NCBI RefSeq assembly: GCF_000516985.1
Contig: NW_006917101.1
Span: 1,728,834-1,792,833 of the forward strand
Direction: 5' to 3'
Length of the DNA stretch: 64,000 bases
DNA from: Pestalotiopsis fici W106-1
Lineage: Eukaryota > Ascomycota > Sordariomycetes > Amphisphaeriales > Sporocadaceae
In this document: positions 1 to 11,785 of the stretch, in pieces
Layout of the letters: each line of letters starts with the position of its first letter
Numbering within the stretch: position 1 is the first letter of the stretch
The notes under the pieces: model-generated
Told to the model about the DNA's origin: nothing
What the model saw: the letters and a program-made list of their open reading frames with translations, nothing else
The model's database searches: none
Made by a program: the position numbers and the translations under genes

Positions 1-2831
1 GTTTGCATTGAACTCGATGGGGTCAATTCTAATTCCTGCTAACGTTTATGCTAGTGGCTTTGGTCGGTTCGGGAAATAACTCAACGGCTGGGCAGCAGCA
101 GCAGCATGATGAGCTACATACAGTACCTAGCTCGACAGAAAAGAGGTCGGCAGCCATGTCTTCCAGTGGCCACGGGTTGCTTCTTTACACTAGCAGCAAT
201 ACGAGAACATGTGGCATATTCCGTAGGTATGACGGGACTACTTCATGCTGGTAGTTGGTAGTTGGGTGCCTAAGATGCGAATACCCGGGTCGCCGGGAAC
301 TGTGCAATTCCGAAGGTTGCACAACAACGAGCATGAGCATCCAACTTCAAAGTGCACAGCCACGAGCTGGCGCCATATACAGGTCCAATGACTTTTGGTG
401 GTTGTGGTTTGGGCTTCATTGGCAATGACGTAGATGGGCCCGCAGCAACAGCTCAGTTTATGAAAATCCCGTAAGCCTAGCCAAGGCGAGCACCCCGGAA
501 ATGGCCTGTTGCTGGCCCCTTTTTCATTGTAACAATTGGTTGCATTTTAGTCGATACTGTAATGTAGGGTAGGGTGTAGCCAAGGAGACAAGCAAGCAAG
601 CATACAAGCAAGTCTAAAACCCCGTAAAAACAGGCTTTGCAAGCTCAGAAATGTTGGTGGTCGCGTCTGTCGCCCTACAGTGCACAAAAGACGCGGAACC
701 GAAGGTGTTGCATTGGCTGGCAATTTATAGAAACACGGCGCCGCCGCGGCCCAAGCGGCAGCGGCGCTCGCTTGGCTGCGGGACAGTGAAAGAAAAGATG
801 CATAAATCGGTCGGTATCCACCCGGCCCCCGCATATTTCTCTGCTAGCGGTGCTTTGCTCCAAAAGAACAGAAAAATGAGAAAGAGACTCCATCTTGACA
901 GTTTGATAGACTGTGTGCAACTCTGTCTGTGGCCTCTCCTGTTCATCTCTATTTCTCCCTAGGTGGCACTGGTGCTACACTCTAGTCTTGGTTTGGGACA
1001 ACATGTGGGCTTTTCTTTTATTTTTGTGCCCACGTCTAGACCCGGCCTTCTAATTTTGGGCATTCTCTCGCCTTAAAGAAGAGACAGCTACAGCGCTTCT
1101 GCCTGCGCCGGGAGTCTCCCCAGCACCCAGCATCTAAGCCGCATTTCTTCCCAGGTGAACGTCTCGTTCGTATATCATTTTCTTGCCGTCTCCTTTTATT
1201 TCCACAAGTATTTCGTACTCATCGAAGGATTCGAAATGGAAGTGGCAGTTCCCCAGTCATCATCTGGCTGCTCTTGCGATCGGCGGATGGAAGAAACTGT
1301 GACACGCGGACAATAATAACGCTACTAACGTCCACTACGTGCCCGAGCCTCCGGCTGCTTTTACGTCTTGGCCAGCAACCATGGCCAACTTACAGCTTAC
1401 CAGCCAGCCAGTGCAACCAACTTGGCTTGGGGATAGGTGGTTTGCACCCCACCTCACCCACCTCACTCACCACAATCATCTGGCTGGTCCTTCTTTAGAG
1501 TTTCCATTCGTCTCCATGTCGTACCTGTGCTATTCCCGTTCTGTGGGGGCAACAGCCGCCGACCAGCAGCCAGCCCGCAAGCCTCTCGAAATCCCGTCAT
1601 GCTACCCGATCGCCGAGCCGCGCTGTTCTCTTTTGGGAAACTCGACCCCGTTTTGGCATGTTCAAGCTCAACGATGTCTCTCGAGTCCAGCAGATTCCAT
1701 GTCGGTCTGGCGTCTGCTATTGTCAATGTCTCGGTTTAGAATCATGGGCTTGGGAACGATGAAAAAAGAGGTTGATCGAATGCTTGTTTTAACCAGATGT
1801 CAATCAATCTGCATAATTACTCACCTACAGAGCTAAGGACGCAATCGAGACTCGAGTACACTGTAGACTCCTAGCCTCTGCTTCCAGGAATTGCTCGGCA
1901 AATCCGGCTCTCGTAACGATGTCCTCTATGAATCATGCAAAGGTAAACAAGAATGGATCCTCAAGATGCATCCAGACTTTACCCCAGCTCCATGACGACG
2001 GCCCCAAATCCATCGCTTGGCACCTAAATAAACCCGCTGACTATGCATGTCGTCCGTGTCGTCGAGGTTGATCTTTGTCTCTACCAAATAAAACCAACAA
2101 ACGCCAGGATATACTATAGCAAAGCCCCTACTTCGACAAAAGCCAAGGCCCTGGACTACCTGCATGAGTCTGCCGACAAAAATGCGACGAGGGCTATCTG
2201 TCAACAGGCACCGTCACCATGTCATCGATCTGAAAGTCAATGCGTGAGGTGGCATCGCTTCATGAGCTCAGCACATCCTCTAGTCCGATGACATACCTCT
2301 GATCTTTATCTCCGAGGGGCCTCTATACATAGTGCCTCGACGATATTTTATACTTCTCTTTTCCTGCGCTACGATCAGCTAGGTGAAGCGCAAAGGCCTG
2401 GAATCAAGGCACCCGGCTACCAGGGTTTGACTGGCAACCTGCTCCCGTGGCAACTTGATTCGGCGCAAGTTCAACTCCATGAAAAAAGGTAAACAGCATG
2501 GTCGCTATCGTCGCCAAGTTTCGCTTGACTGGGCAACACAGATTTGCGCATATTCACAAAGCCAGCCATCTCTCACTCTTCTCTTCCCCAAGAACTCACC
2601 ATTGTGCCTACAGCCAAAGTCACTGTCATCGATGCTTACCTACATCGTCCCAGGCCTAGTAATACAAAAATCGATCTGCTCCCTTCACGACACTTCAGAA
2701 GCAACGGCTACGTTAAGCAGTTCATCCATACTACTCGGGTTGGCGACGACTTCACCTAATAAAAATTGAGCCAGTGACCTAGTCCAATGATATGGATACC
2801 ATTAGTCGGCGTATGTAACAACTAGCAAACG
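1..2831. other. Intergenic, no supportable gene
   Basis: Open frames here are short, overlap one another on both strands, and show no recognisable domain, signal peptide or convincing splice structure. Several pyrimidine-rich stretches (for example about 900-960 and 1040-1200) look like fungal promoter or leader DNA, so part of this may belong to a gene starting outside the window. I see no repeat shared with the transposon block. Confidence 0.5.
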
Positions 2832-2905
2832 GGTCCGATGGTGTAGTTGGTTATCACGTCAGTCTAACACACTGAAGGTCGGCGGATCGAGCCCGCCTCG
2901 GATCA
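2832..2905 (+). tRNA. tRNA-Val (anticodon AAC)
   Basis: The 74-nt sequence folds as a complete intron-less cloverleaf. The acceptor stem pairs 2832-2838 with 2898-2904 (one G-T pair) and the discriminator base is A2905. The D arm is closed by GTG 2841-2843 and CAC 2855-2857. The anticodon stem TCAGT/ACTGA (2859-2863, 2871-2875) holds loop CTAACAC with anticodon AAC at 2866-2868. The T stem GGCGG/CCGCC pairs 2881-2885 with 2893-2897. The one oddity is the first T-loop base (2886), which is A where T54 is near-invariant. The gene lies about 280 bp from the transposon block. Confidence 0.93.
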
Positions 2906-3186
2906 TTCTTTTGCCTGACGTATCTCCACGGTCTGAGATTCACATTTTCTCTTTTTGCGGGCCGATTTATTGTCTCGAGAATGTCGAAACTGGCTTTTGA
3001 CAAGTATCGCTGTAACATGGAGTTTGTGCCAAGGCCGAATTACTTGTGCCTTACTTATTGACATGGCAGAGCTAAGATTTTGAAAGCAGAACCACCCTCA
3101 ACATGCTATCCCACAACCGGGGGCCCGCATCATATTCTATCAGGGAATCAGATATTTCTATTATTCGAGGTATATTTTATACTCTG
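2906..3186. other. Flank between tRNA and transposon block
   Basis: No gene is visible. Composition is ordinary until about 3120 and then becomes AT-rich. The repeat shared with 16154 onward begins at 3187, so this stretch is unique flank or the worn edge of the repeat block. Confidence 0.4.
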
Positions 3187-3579
3187 CCGTATATACACCG
3201 ACGTTAGTGCTGCCTTAGCTTATATTACGGTTATTCCTTAAAATGGTATTAAGCTTAATATTACTTATGCTATTAGATTTATTTCTAATAAGCGTGCTTT
3301 TTTTAGCCTCGCTTTTTTGGCTTTGCTTTTAATTAAAATAAACGGTAATAATATCGGTTTTTATAATCCTTTTATCGTTATAAATCGTCGTTAATACGGT
3401 AATAACCGTATAGCGATTTTTGTTAAACCGTAAATAGCTATTTTTACCTCCCGAATTACGGTTTCGAATACCGCTTATAATATTCGTCGTATATTTTGTT
3501 TTTTTAGAATTAAAATAAAGATTTTTAATAAAAGTGCTATCGGCGGCGGAATAATAATATAAATTAATAGTTCCGTTAT
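3187..3579 (-). repeat. Repeat C copy 1, copia-like protease fragment
   Basis: This stretch matches 16154-16190 joined to 21450-21804, so it is a second copy of the same repeat (called C here), uninterrupted up to 3579. On the minus strand a frame at 3329-3589 carries SAADSTFIKN and later SGIRNRN. This resembles the DSGAxxH...GIGN layout of a Ty1/copia aspartic protease, with the glycine replaced and with RIP-type changes. The copy is cut at 3580 by the LTR of a family A element. The protease reading is an inference from short motifs; the repeat relationship is read directly from the sequence. Confidence 0.5.
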
Positions 3580-3812
3580 TATTGATCAAGGTGGTGCTTT
3601 CCTATTAGAGTTTAAACTGGTCTAATATGGGTGTTAATTGTGTGATATATTAATTTATATTCTGCGCCTCTTAGTTTTAATAAGGTATACGCTTATTTAG
3701 GTAGCCCCGGCTAATCCCCGGGAGGTCCCGTACATTTATCTAAATACTATAATATTAATCCGTATACTCAAATACACGCCAATATATAGGAACCATAATC
3801 CACTATTTAATA
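3580..3812 (-). repeat. LTR of truncated element A3 (233 bp)
   Basis: It aligns end to end with the four LTRs of the two complete family A elements, in reverse orientation. It begins TATTGATCAAGG where less mutated copies read TATTAATCAAGG, and ends CTATTTAATA where the least mutated copy reads CCATTTGATA. The differences are mostly C-to-T or G-to-A. Confidence 0.85.
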
Positions 3813-4016
3813 TACCCCCTTAAATTTATAATTTATCGTAAATCTAGCTATATTTAAATTAAAATCGCTAATTAGCAAAATATAGCTTTTTTTAGGGTTA
3901 TTCGTTTTAATTATAATAAGTAATTTTAAATCCTATTTATTATAAAAAATTCTGCTATTTTCCTATTAGTAAGCTTTTCGTTAATTTATTTGCTATTATC
4001 TTATTTAAAGGTTTAT
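3580..4016 (-). mobile_element. Truncated family A copia element (A3)
   Basis: A 233-bp LTR (3580-3812) in minus orientation is followed by about 200 bp that match the 3' end of the internal region of the complete A elements, including the polypurine tract next to the LTR (3813-3823, read as AAGGGGGTA on the minus strand). The match stops at 4016, where the family B LTR starts. The rest of this element is not found on the far side of B, so the copy has lost its 5' part. It sits inside repeat C copy 1. Confidence 0.8.
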
Positions 4017-4645
4017 TATTCTAAGGTATAATTGGTGGATTATAAACTTAGGCACAGGGAAGCGTTTATATAATTCGTAAAATCAGGCCGTAGAGGGTAA
4101 TTATAGGGCTGTATAACTAATTTATTAAAGCTTAAGGAAAAAATAACTAATTACGGAGGAATAACTACCTTTTATACCTATAAAATCAACTAATAAAAAT
4201 ATTTTGGAATATATTATTAATAAACTGGATTTATAATTAAATTAATTAGTAATAAAGTTAATTTATAATCGAAAAAACTATCGAAATCTATGGATTTTTA
4301 TAATATGGGTTACCCTGTAACCTAGGGCTATTATAGCCAGGTGCACTGGCTATATTTAGTAGGGCTAGATTTAGTAGAACGTTCCACTAAATTTTAATAG
4401 GTTCTAATGGCTATAGTAGCCATAATAGTTAATTATAATAACTTGTTAATTATATAACATTATAAATAATGGCTATAAATAGTGCTATACTAATTATAGG
4501 TTAATATAGGGTAAATTTTACTAATTTCCTATATATCGTTATTTAATAATATCTCGATAGGTTTTATAGCTATTATAACGATAAAATATGCGTTATAAAG
4601 CTAATTTTATATATTATATAATATTATATTAATATCCGTATAATA
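4017..4645 (-). repeat. Family B 3' LTR (629 bp)
   Basis: It aligns over its full 629 bp with 14835-15463. This copy is the more heavily mutated: runs such as GGCTATTATAGCC here are GGCCATTGTGGCC in the other. On the minus strand the LTR starts TATTATACGG (from an original TGTT...) directly after the polypurine tract. Confidence 0.9.
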
Positions 4646-4653
4646 CTCCCTTT
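4646..4653 (-). other. Polypurine tract of family B
   Basis: Read on the minus strand it is AAGGGAG directly abutting the 3' LTR start (TATTATACGG), the expected position of the plus-strand DNA primer in LTR retrotransposons. Confidence 0.7.
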
Positions 4654-6512
4654 ATTAAATAATATCGGTTAAGTTTAACAATTTGATAAATTTCTAAAAT
4701 TTATCTTTAGGAAGTGGCTTTATAAAGCCGTCTGCTAATATATCGTTAGTTAAAATATATTCGATTCGAATATTTTTATTTTTAACCTTTTGCCGTACGT
4801 AAAAATACCGTATAGCCGTATATTTAGTACGTTAGTAATATTCCGGATTATATGCCAAATTTATAGCCTTTATATTATTTTTTTTAATTAATACGGTATT
4901 TATATTAATTCCGATTTTTATAAAAAGATTTTTTAACTATATTGCTTTACGGGTAGCCTATTCTAACCCGTTAAATTCGGCTTCGGTGGTTAATAAAAAA
5001 ATCGTAAATTGCCGTTTCGATTTCCAATTTATCGGTCCGTTATTTAAAATAAATAAATAACCGGACATTAATTTACGGGTTTCGTAATTACCAAAAAAAT
5101 CGGTATCGGAATAACCTATTAATCCGGGTTTTATTTTCCCGTTAAAGGTAATTCTAAGGTGGTAATAGGATTTTAAATAATTAAATACCCTTTTTACCCC
5201 TTTTATTATGGTTTTCGATAGGTTTTGCATATATCTAGCTAAATATGCTATAAGGTAAGCTAAATCGGGCCTAATTTGGATTATAGCATATATTAATCCA
5301 CTTAATAAATGCTAATATAAATAGATAAATTCTTTTAAAGCCGGTTTTTCGTTATTTTTATTTTTTAACGTATATAACGATTTTAGGAATCTAAAGCTAA
5401 ATAATATATTAGCCGGTTTTATATCGGAAAATCCGTTAATTTCCAGTAACTTCTTAAGGTAAATTGCCTAGTTTATACGAATTGTTTTATTTTCTCGATT
5501 TTTTTTAATTTATATACCGAAAAAATAAAAAACTAGTCCTAAATCTTTTATTTCGAATTCTTTCGAAATATCCTATTTTAATTAGTTAATTTTATATAAA
5601 TTAGGACCAAAAATTAGGAAATTATCTACGTAAATTATAATAAAGATATTAAATTCTTTATTATAATAAGCTAATTCGTTTAAAATAAGTGGATTAAATC
5701 TAAGCTTTTTTAGGCTATTTTTTAGCGTAATTTGCTATTAGCGTAGATTTTATTTAAGACCGTATAAGGCCTTTTTAAGCTAGATTACCTAGGAGTCGTC
5801 GTTTTTCTAATCGAAATTATTTAATTCCGGGTTTTCGGAAAGAAATTCGGATAATCCGTTTATAGGGGTAATATATACTTTTTTATATAATTCTCCGTTT
5901 AGGAAGGTACCAATTATATCGATTTATTCGATTTCCTAATCGTAATAGGCTGCTAAGGCTAATAAAAGCTTTTAAGTAATAGATTTTATTCCCGTAGCGA
6001 ATGTTTCGAAATAATCGATTTTATATCGTTATTCGAATCTATATATAACTAATTTAGCCTTATATTTATCGATATTTCCGTTTTTATCGGTTTTCCTTTT
6101 AAATACCTATTTTACGGATAATGGGATTTTACCGGCTTTTTGGACTTTATTTCGATCGATGGCTTAAAAAGTCCTTTTTTGAATTAATTGCCGTAATTTA
6201 GCGTATATAGCCTAGTTCTATTTTTCCTTTTTAGGGCTTTTTAGCGCTTGTTTTATAGTTTTCGGTTCCGTATAGCCTGAATTTTTAATAATTAAATAAT
6301 ACAAGATATCGGCGAATAATTCGTCATATTTAACGAATTTATCTCGTTCGGAATCCGTAAGTTTCGGAAAAATTACTTTAATATTCGATTTATTCGGAAT
6401 AATCGAAAAGGTATTATTAATATTTATAAATTCGGAATCTATATTAGATCTATTATTTATATTAGATTTATTCCCGGGTAAATCCGGTCGATCGTTAATT
6501 ATAGATTTATTC
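4646..6512 (-). pseudogene. Family B pol, reverse transcriptase and RNase H part
   Basis: Read on the minus strand, the conceptual translation shows the copia reverse-transcriptase segment with FLNGELYKKVYITP, followed by the catalytic box as YVDN (normally YVDD) near 5630. RNase H follows with GYSDTDFFGNYETRKLMSGY (about 5050-5110), a TTEAEF box, and the typical end LADGFIKPLPKDKF near 4700. Several in-frame stops interrupt it, mostly TAG or TAA where Trp or Gln is expected. The frame is joined to the integrase part across the inserted A1 element. The reverse-transcriptase and RNase H identity is secure from order and motifs; the element cannot encode a functional protein as it stands. Confidence 0.88.
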
Positions 6513-6517
6513 GTAAT
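6513..6517. repeat. Target-site duplication GTAAT, left of A1
   Basis: GTAAT precedes the 5' LTR of A1 and is repeated at 11781-11785 directly after its 3' LTR. A 5-bp duplication is the usual size for Ty1/copia integrases. Confidence 0.9.
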
Positions 6518-6750
6518 TGTCAGATGGTGGATTATGGTTCCCATACACTGGGGTATGCTTAAGCACACGGATCAACCCCATAGTATTTAGATAGATATAC
6601 GGGACCTCCCGGGGATTAGCCAGGGCCACCCAAATAAGCGTACACCTTATTAAAACTAAAAAGCGCGGAATATAGATCAATATATTATATAATTAACACC
6701 TATATTAAATTAATTTAAACTCTAATAGGAAAGCATTATTTTAATTAATA
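6518..6750 (+). repeat. A1 5' LTR (233 bp)
   Basis: It starts TGTCAGATGG, retaining the terminal TG. Its outer half is little mutated (GGACCTCCCGGGGATTAGCC is intact), whereas its inner end reads GCATTATTTTAATTAATA where the 3' LTR has GCACCACCTTGATTAACA. All these differences are C-to-T or G-to-A. Confidence 0.92.
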
Positions 6751-9700
6751 ATTAAAAATTTTAATGCCTCCGCCAAAGCTATAAAAATAATAATTACGAA
6801 GGAAGCCGGAATCGGCCTAACGGCATCGTTAAAAACAACCTCCGATTGGATTAATTAGGAATATACGTTTTAAATCCAGGTATAAATTACCGGATTAATT
6901 AATTACTTTAAAAATAAAACGACTTTAATTAAAATTTTAGTTAAACCGGATATTAAAAAAACTAAATATACAAAAACCGCGGCTATTACCCTCGAAGCTA
7001 CAAATACAGGCGACGATCCGACTATATAAAATAAAAAGGACGGAAAATAGACGATTACGGATTTTACTAAAAAAGGTTAAAAATTATTTAACCTTAATTA
7101 TAACTATTATAAAATAAAAAAGGCTATATACGCTAAGCAATATACGGCGATTAAAGAGATTACGAAATAGATAACTATTACGATTTTTTTAAACTTTTTT
7201 TTTACGTACTATTTAATTAACGAGCCCTTATATAAATAGTACAAAAATCTAAAGGCTCGCTATAGCAAATTAGCTATAAATAACAAAAAAAAAATAAGGA
7301 AACAATATCTAAAAGCTTTTAAGCCTCCGAAAATATTAAAAAAAGCTACTAATTAGGTTAATAAATAAAAAATAGTTATAGCGAAAACCCAAATAAAGCA
7401 AATAATTAAAACATAGGATAATTCGGCTTAGGCTATAGATTTCCTAAATATAATTACTTTAATTATATTATAATAAGCCGCCTCCTATTAAATTTATAAA
7501 AAATAAAATATTTTAAATAAAAATTTAGAATATCGGGTAATAAATAACGATTTCCGTAAAAACTTAAGCATCTAATAGCCGATAAAGCTAAAAATTAAAA
7601 AAAGCGCTTTCGTAACCTATGCTAATAAAGCTAAAAAATAGCCCTAAAACGGATAAAATAAAAACGCTTACCTTATTAAAAATTAAATGCCTCCCCGATT
7701 AAATACGGCTGGTCTATATAAAAAAAAAAGTAGACAAATTACTTATAATAAAAGGTAAAAAAATACTAAATACCTTATTTACCACCTTTTTTACGCCTTT
7801 AATTTATATTTTTACGTATTCCTAAAAAAAGCCTATCCAGGTTTTATCCCTAAAAACAAAATGCAAATATAAATAAATAAAGCCTTTAAAAAAAACCCTA
7901 ACCTATAGGAGCAAATTCGTAACATAAAGAGGATTAGAACTAGCCGAACTAATATATTACGCATAATTAAGGAAAAATCGCTCCCGATTAATATAAATTA
8001 ACGGAACAAATAATTAATAACAAACGTATAAAGCAATTTTGCAGTATTCGCGGAAAATTACCTTTTACGCTATTTAATTATCCTAAATCTAGCGATAATA
8101 ATTTTAATTATAAATATAAAAGCAAAGCTTATTAACTATAGGCAAGCTTTTAATTACGATTTTATTTAGTTAGGCGACTAAAAATTACCTATTTATAGGT
8201 ATAGCATAATAATTATATAGTTTGGATCTAAAATATTACTATTAAATAATATAGCCTATTATTTTAAATTGCTAATTATATTAATATTACTCCGTTAATT
8301 ACGAAAATAAAGATATTATTAAGATAATAAAAACGACCCTATAACGCTACGCAAAAAAAATAGATTTTTAATTAACATACTTTAAAACCGATACGGATAA
8401 TACGTCCTCGAATATAAACCTTACGAATTACCTTTAGCGTTATTTGCTATTTACCGGAAAAAATATATAATATAGATAAAAAAGCTATTATTAATTAGAA
8501 AAGCTATACGATAATATTATAAAATAGGATATTTAAGCCCGGCAGCTTTCGAATATTTTATTTACTTATTTTAAGGGGTAAAAATTAAAAAACCAATTAT
8601 AATAAAATATAAAGCCTGCGCATTTGCAAAAATTACGCGCTAATTACGGCGAGCGCTACGGCTAATTAACGAAAATTATAGCGAACGACTAGCTATAAAT
8701 TTTTATAATTATATTAAAAAAATCGAAAAATATATATCCTAAATATTAATTATTTATCGGCAAACGGGATATATATAAGATTATTATTTTATAAAAAAAA
8801 TTACGGTTATATTAATTAACGCTTTCCGATCGTTCCTAGGTATAATAAAGACCTAATATAATATTAAAATTAAAGTTATTAAATATAATAATAAAATTAT
8901 AAAAGTTAAATAGGTAATCGGAAGATATTTTAAAAATAAATATATTAAATTCGAGCCTTTAGCATTATATATATAAGCCTAAAACGGAGCTGCTAAACGC
9001 TTAAAAGGTGTAATTAAAAAAAAGGAATAGGTAATGCGTATTAGCGTAAAATTCCCTTATTAACTTTAGCCCGAAATCGGCAAAACCGCGGTATATTTAT
9101 ATAATCGCACGCCGAATTATAATTCCCGATAGCGTATATTATATATAAAATTTTATAAAGTAGTTACGAAAATAAAAGGAATCCTAAATCTAAACTATAA
9201 ACCTAATTAAACCTATTTTAAAGCATTCGAATATAAAGCGTACGCAATAACGCTAACGGCATAATAAAAATTTGGCCGTTTATAGCAATTAGCACTTAAA
9301 ATATAAATAGGATATTTAATCGGATATAAATTATCTAATATTTATAAAATTTAGATTCCTAATTAAAATAAATTAATTAATACGAAAAATATAATTATAA
9401 ACGAAAAAAAATTATGCGACGGAAAATAGGATATATTTAAAAATAAGCTCTTAAATGCTAATACCTAGCTTATCGCCGATTTTATAACTAACCACGCAAT
9501 ATTTAAAAATAAAATTTTATAAAAACAAAAAAATAAAAATACCGCCGCAAAAAATATCTTGCTAAGCGATAATTAAAACGATTAAAAGGAAAATAGTAAC
9601 TAAAAAAATAAAAAAGCAGCGCTAAATAAAAAAAATAAATAATACCCCTTTATTATCGCGAAATTTGCCCTTTAAATTCTATTATAAATACCTTTATTAG

Positions 9701-11547
9701 CCTTATTAATATATAGTATAAAGGCGATTACGATTAAAAATACGGCGCTATTAGCAAAAAAACCTAAAATAATCTTATAATAAATAGTTTTTTTAGCTAG
9801 TTATAAAGCTATTTTTAAAGTAAAATAAAATAATAATTAAAACGATAAGGCGAAGCTAAAACGCTCCTTTCGTTAAAGGATAAAAATTTATAAAGCGGAA
9901 ATCCTAGCTTCCCCTAAATAATATTATAAATTGTATTATTATCCGTTTAGCAAATTATTCCTTTAAATAAAAGCTAATTATTTATAAAGTTATAAAAATA
10001 TACGATTTTGGACCGAGATTAATAAAAAGGATTTACGAATAAAAGGCAAATAAATTTTTAATTATATATAAATATATATATATAAATTCGATAAATACGG
10101 GAAATTCTAAAAATATAAGGCAAAACTCGTCGTTCGCGGTAATTAATAGGCGAAATCCTAAAACTAAAAAATTTACGCGGCTATATTAGCTAAAAAATTA
10201 TTTCGCACCCTAATCGCGATTATAGCAAAATTCGATTTTAAACTAATATAATACGATATAATAAACGCGTTTATATACGCTTTTATTAATTAAAATATAT
10301 TTATAAAAATGCCGGATAAATATCGAAAAAAAAATATTATATTATTATTAAATAAAATACTTTATAAATTACGGATATTACCGCTATTATAATAAAAAAA
10401 ATTTATAAAAACTTTAGCCGAAATCGGCTATACCTAAATATTATATAAGCCTTACGCATTTATTAAAAAAAAAATGCTAATTTTTTTTTATATTAACGAT
10501 ATAATTATCGCATATAGGAATAAAAATAAAAAGGCTATTAATTAGTTAATATAGCACCTTATAAAAAAATATAAAATTAATAATAGCAAACTAATATAAT
10601 GGTTCCTCGGAATAAAAATAATTAAAAATCGTATATCTAAAATAATCTGGCTATCCCAAAAGGCTTATTTTAAAAAAAATCGCTAAATTTATAAATAAAA
10701 AAAAGATTTATACTACGCTAATAAGCTGCGAAAAACTTATACCTCGATTAATTATAGCGTTTCCTTACGAAATATAAAAATATTAAAAAAAATCGGATTA
10801 CTATTATTCGCGGCTATATTTACGAAATTAAATATTATATTCGCAATAGCTAAATTAGCTCGATTCCTTAATAATCTAAACCAAATATATTAAAAAATTA
10901 TTAATCGAGCTTTAATTTACCTAATTAATACTAAAAAACTCTCGCTTAAAATCGGAGGATTTTTTAATTTAATAGTTATTAATAATATATTATTTGCCGA
11001 TAATAATATTAATCGCAAAAATACCTAAGTATTCGCTATAAAGTTATTCGGAAAATTAATTAATTAGCGATTAAATAAATAAAATATAATTACTACTTTT
11101 ATTATAAAAGCTAAATTATTTGCCTTAGCGTAAATTATTAAAAAAATATTATTCGTTAGCCGATTATTAAAAAAATTATCGATATAATTAGATAATAATA
11201 TTATTATTATTAAATATAATAATAAATAAATTATTAATTTAATTAACGCCGAAATCGCGTTATTAAAAATAAAGCTCCGTTATATAAATATTTATAATTA
11301 TTAATTACGATAAAAAGCCTAAAAAAAAAAATTAAAATTATTTATAAACCCTTAAATAAAATAATAATAAATAGATTAACGAAAAGCTTGCTAATAGGCA
11401 AATAGCAGAATTTTCTATAATAGATAAAATTTAAAATTGCCTATTGTAATTAAAACGAATAGCCCTAAAAAAAGCCATATTTTGCTAATTAGCAACTCTA
11501 ATTTAAATATAGCCAGATCTACGATAAATCGTGGATTTAAAAGGGTA
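6751..11547 (+). pseudogene. Family A gag-pol remnant (A1)
   Basis: Conceptual translation gives, in order, a gag-like N-terminal segment (about 6760-7100), an integrase segment with NGAAKRLKGVIKK and YLYNRTPNY (about 8980-9125), a reverse transcriptase with YDIINAFIYAFI (about 10250-10290) and the catalytic box as YINDI (about 10490), and RNase H with FADNN (about 10995) leading to the polypurine tract AAAAGGG before the 3' LTR. This is copia order. Stops are so frequent that no stretch could be expressed. Element A2 carries the same segments, which supports the reading. Confidence 0.88.
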
Positions 11548-11780
11548 TATTAAATGGTAAATTATAATTCCTATATATTAGGGTATGCTTAAATATACGG
11601 ATTAACTTTATAATATTTAGATAAATATACGGGACCTCCCGGGGATTAGCCGGGGCCACCTAAATAAGCGTATATTTTATTAAAACTAAAAGGCGCGGAA
11701 TATAGATCAATATATTATATAATTGACACCTATATCAGACCAGTTTAAACTCTAATAGGAAAGCACCACCTTGATTAACA
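11548..11780 (+). repeat. A1 3' LTR (233 bp)
   Basis: It begins TATTAAATGG (originally TGTCAAATGG) and ends TTGATTAACA with CA retained. Here the inner first half is heavily mutated and the outer end is nearly clean, the mirror image of the 5' LTR. Confidence 0.92.
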
Positions 11781-11785
11781 GTAAT
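11781..11785. repeat. Target-site duplication GTAAT, right of A1
   Basis: An exact copy of 6513-6517 directly after the terminal CA of A1. Confidence 0.9.

Larger units (their letters stand above)
6518..11780 (+). mobile_element. Complete Ty1/copia family A element A1, nested in B
   Basis: The 5263-bp element has two 233-bp LTRs (6518-6750, 11548-11780) and a perfect GTAAT target duplication, and sits in the minus-strand pol of element B. The internal region carries degraded gag, integrase, reverse transcriptase and RNase H on the plus strand. Nearly every frame is broken by stops, and CpA and TpG are rare while CpG remains common, which is the RIP signature. The same family is present as A2 (16191-21449) and as the truncated A3 (3580-4016). 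Confidence 0.95.

Noticed and set aside
1339..1836. 165-codon plus-strand frame
   Set aside because: Overlaps other frames on both strands, low-complexity His/Pro words, no homology recognisable.
3187..3230. CCGTATATACACCGACG as a terminal inverted repeat of a DNA transposon
   Set aside because: No inverted partner found at the other end of repeat C. The shared left boundary only marks where the repeat starts.
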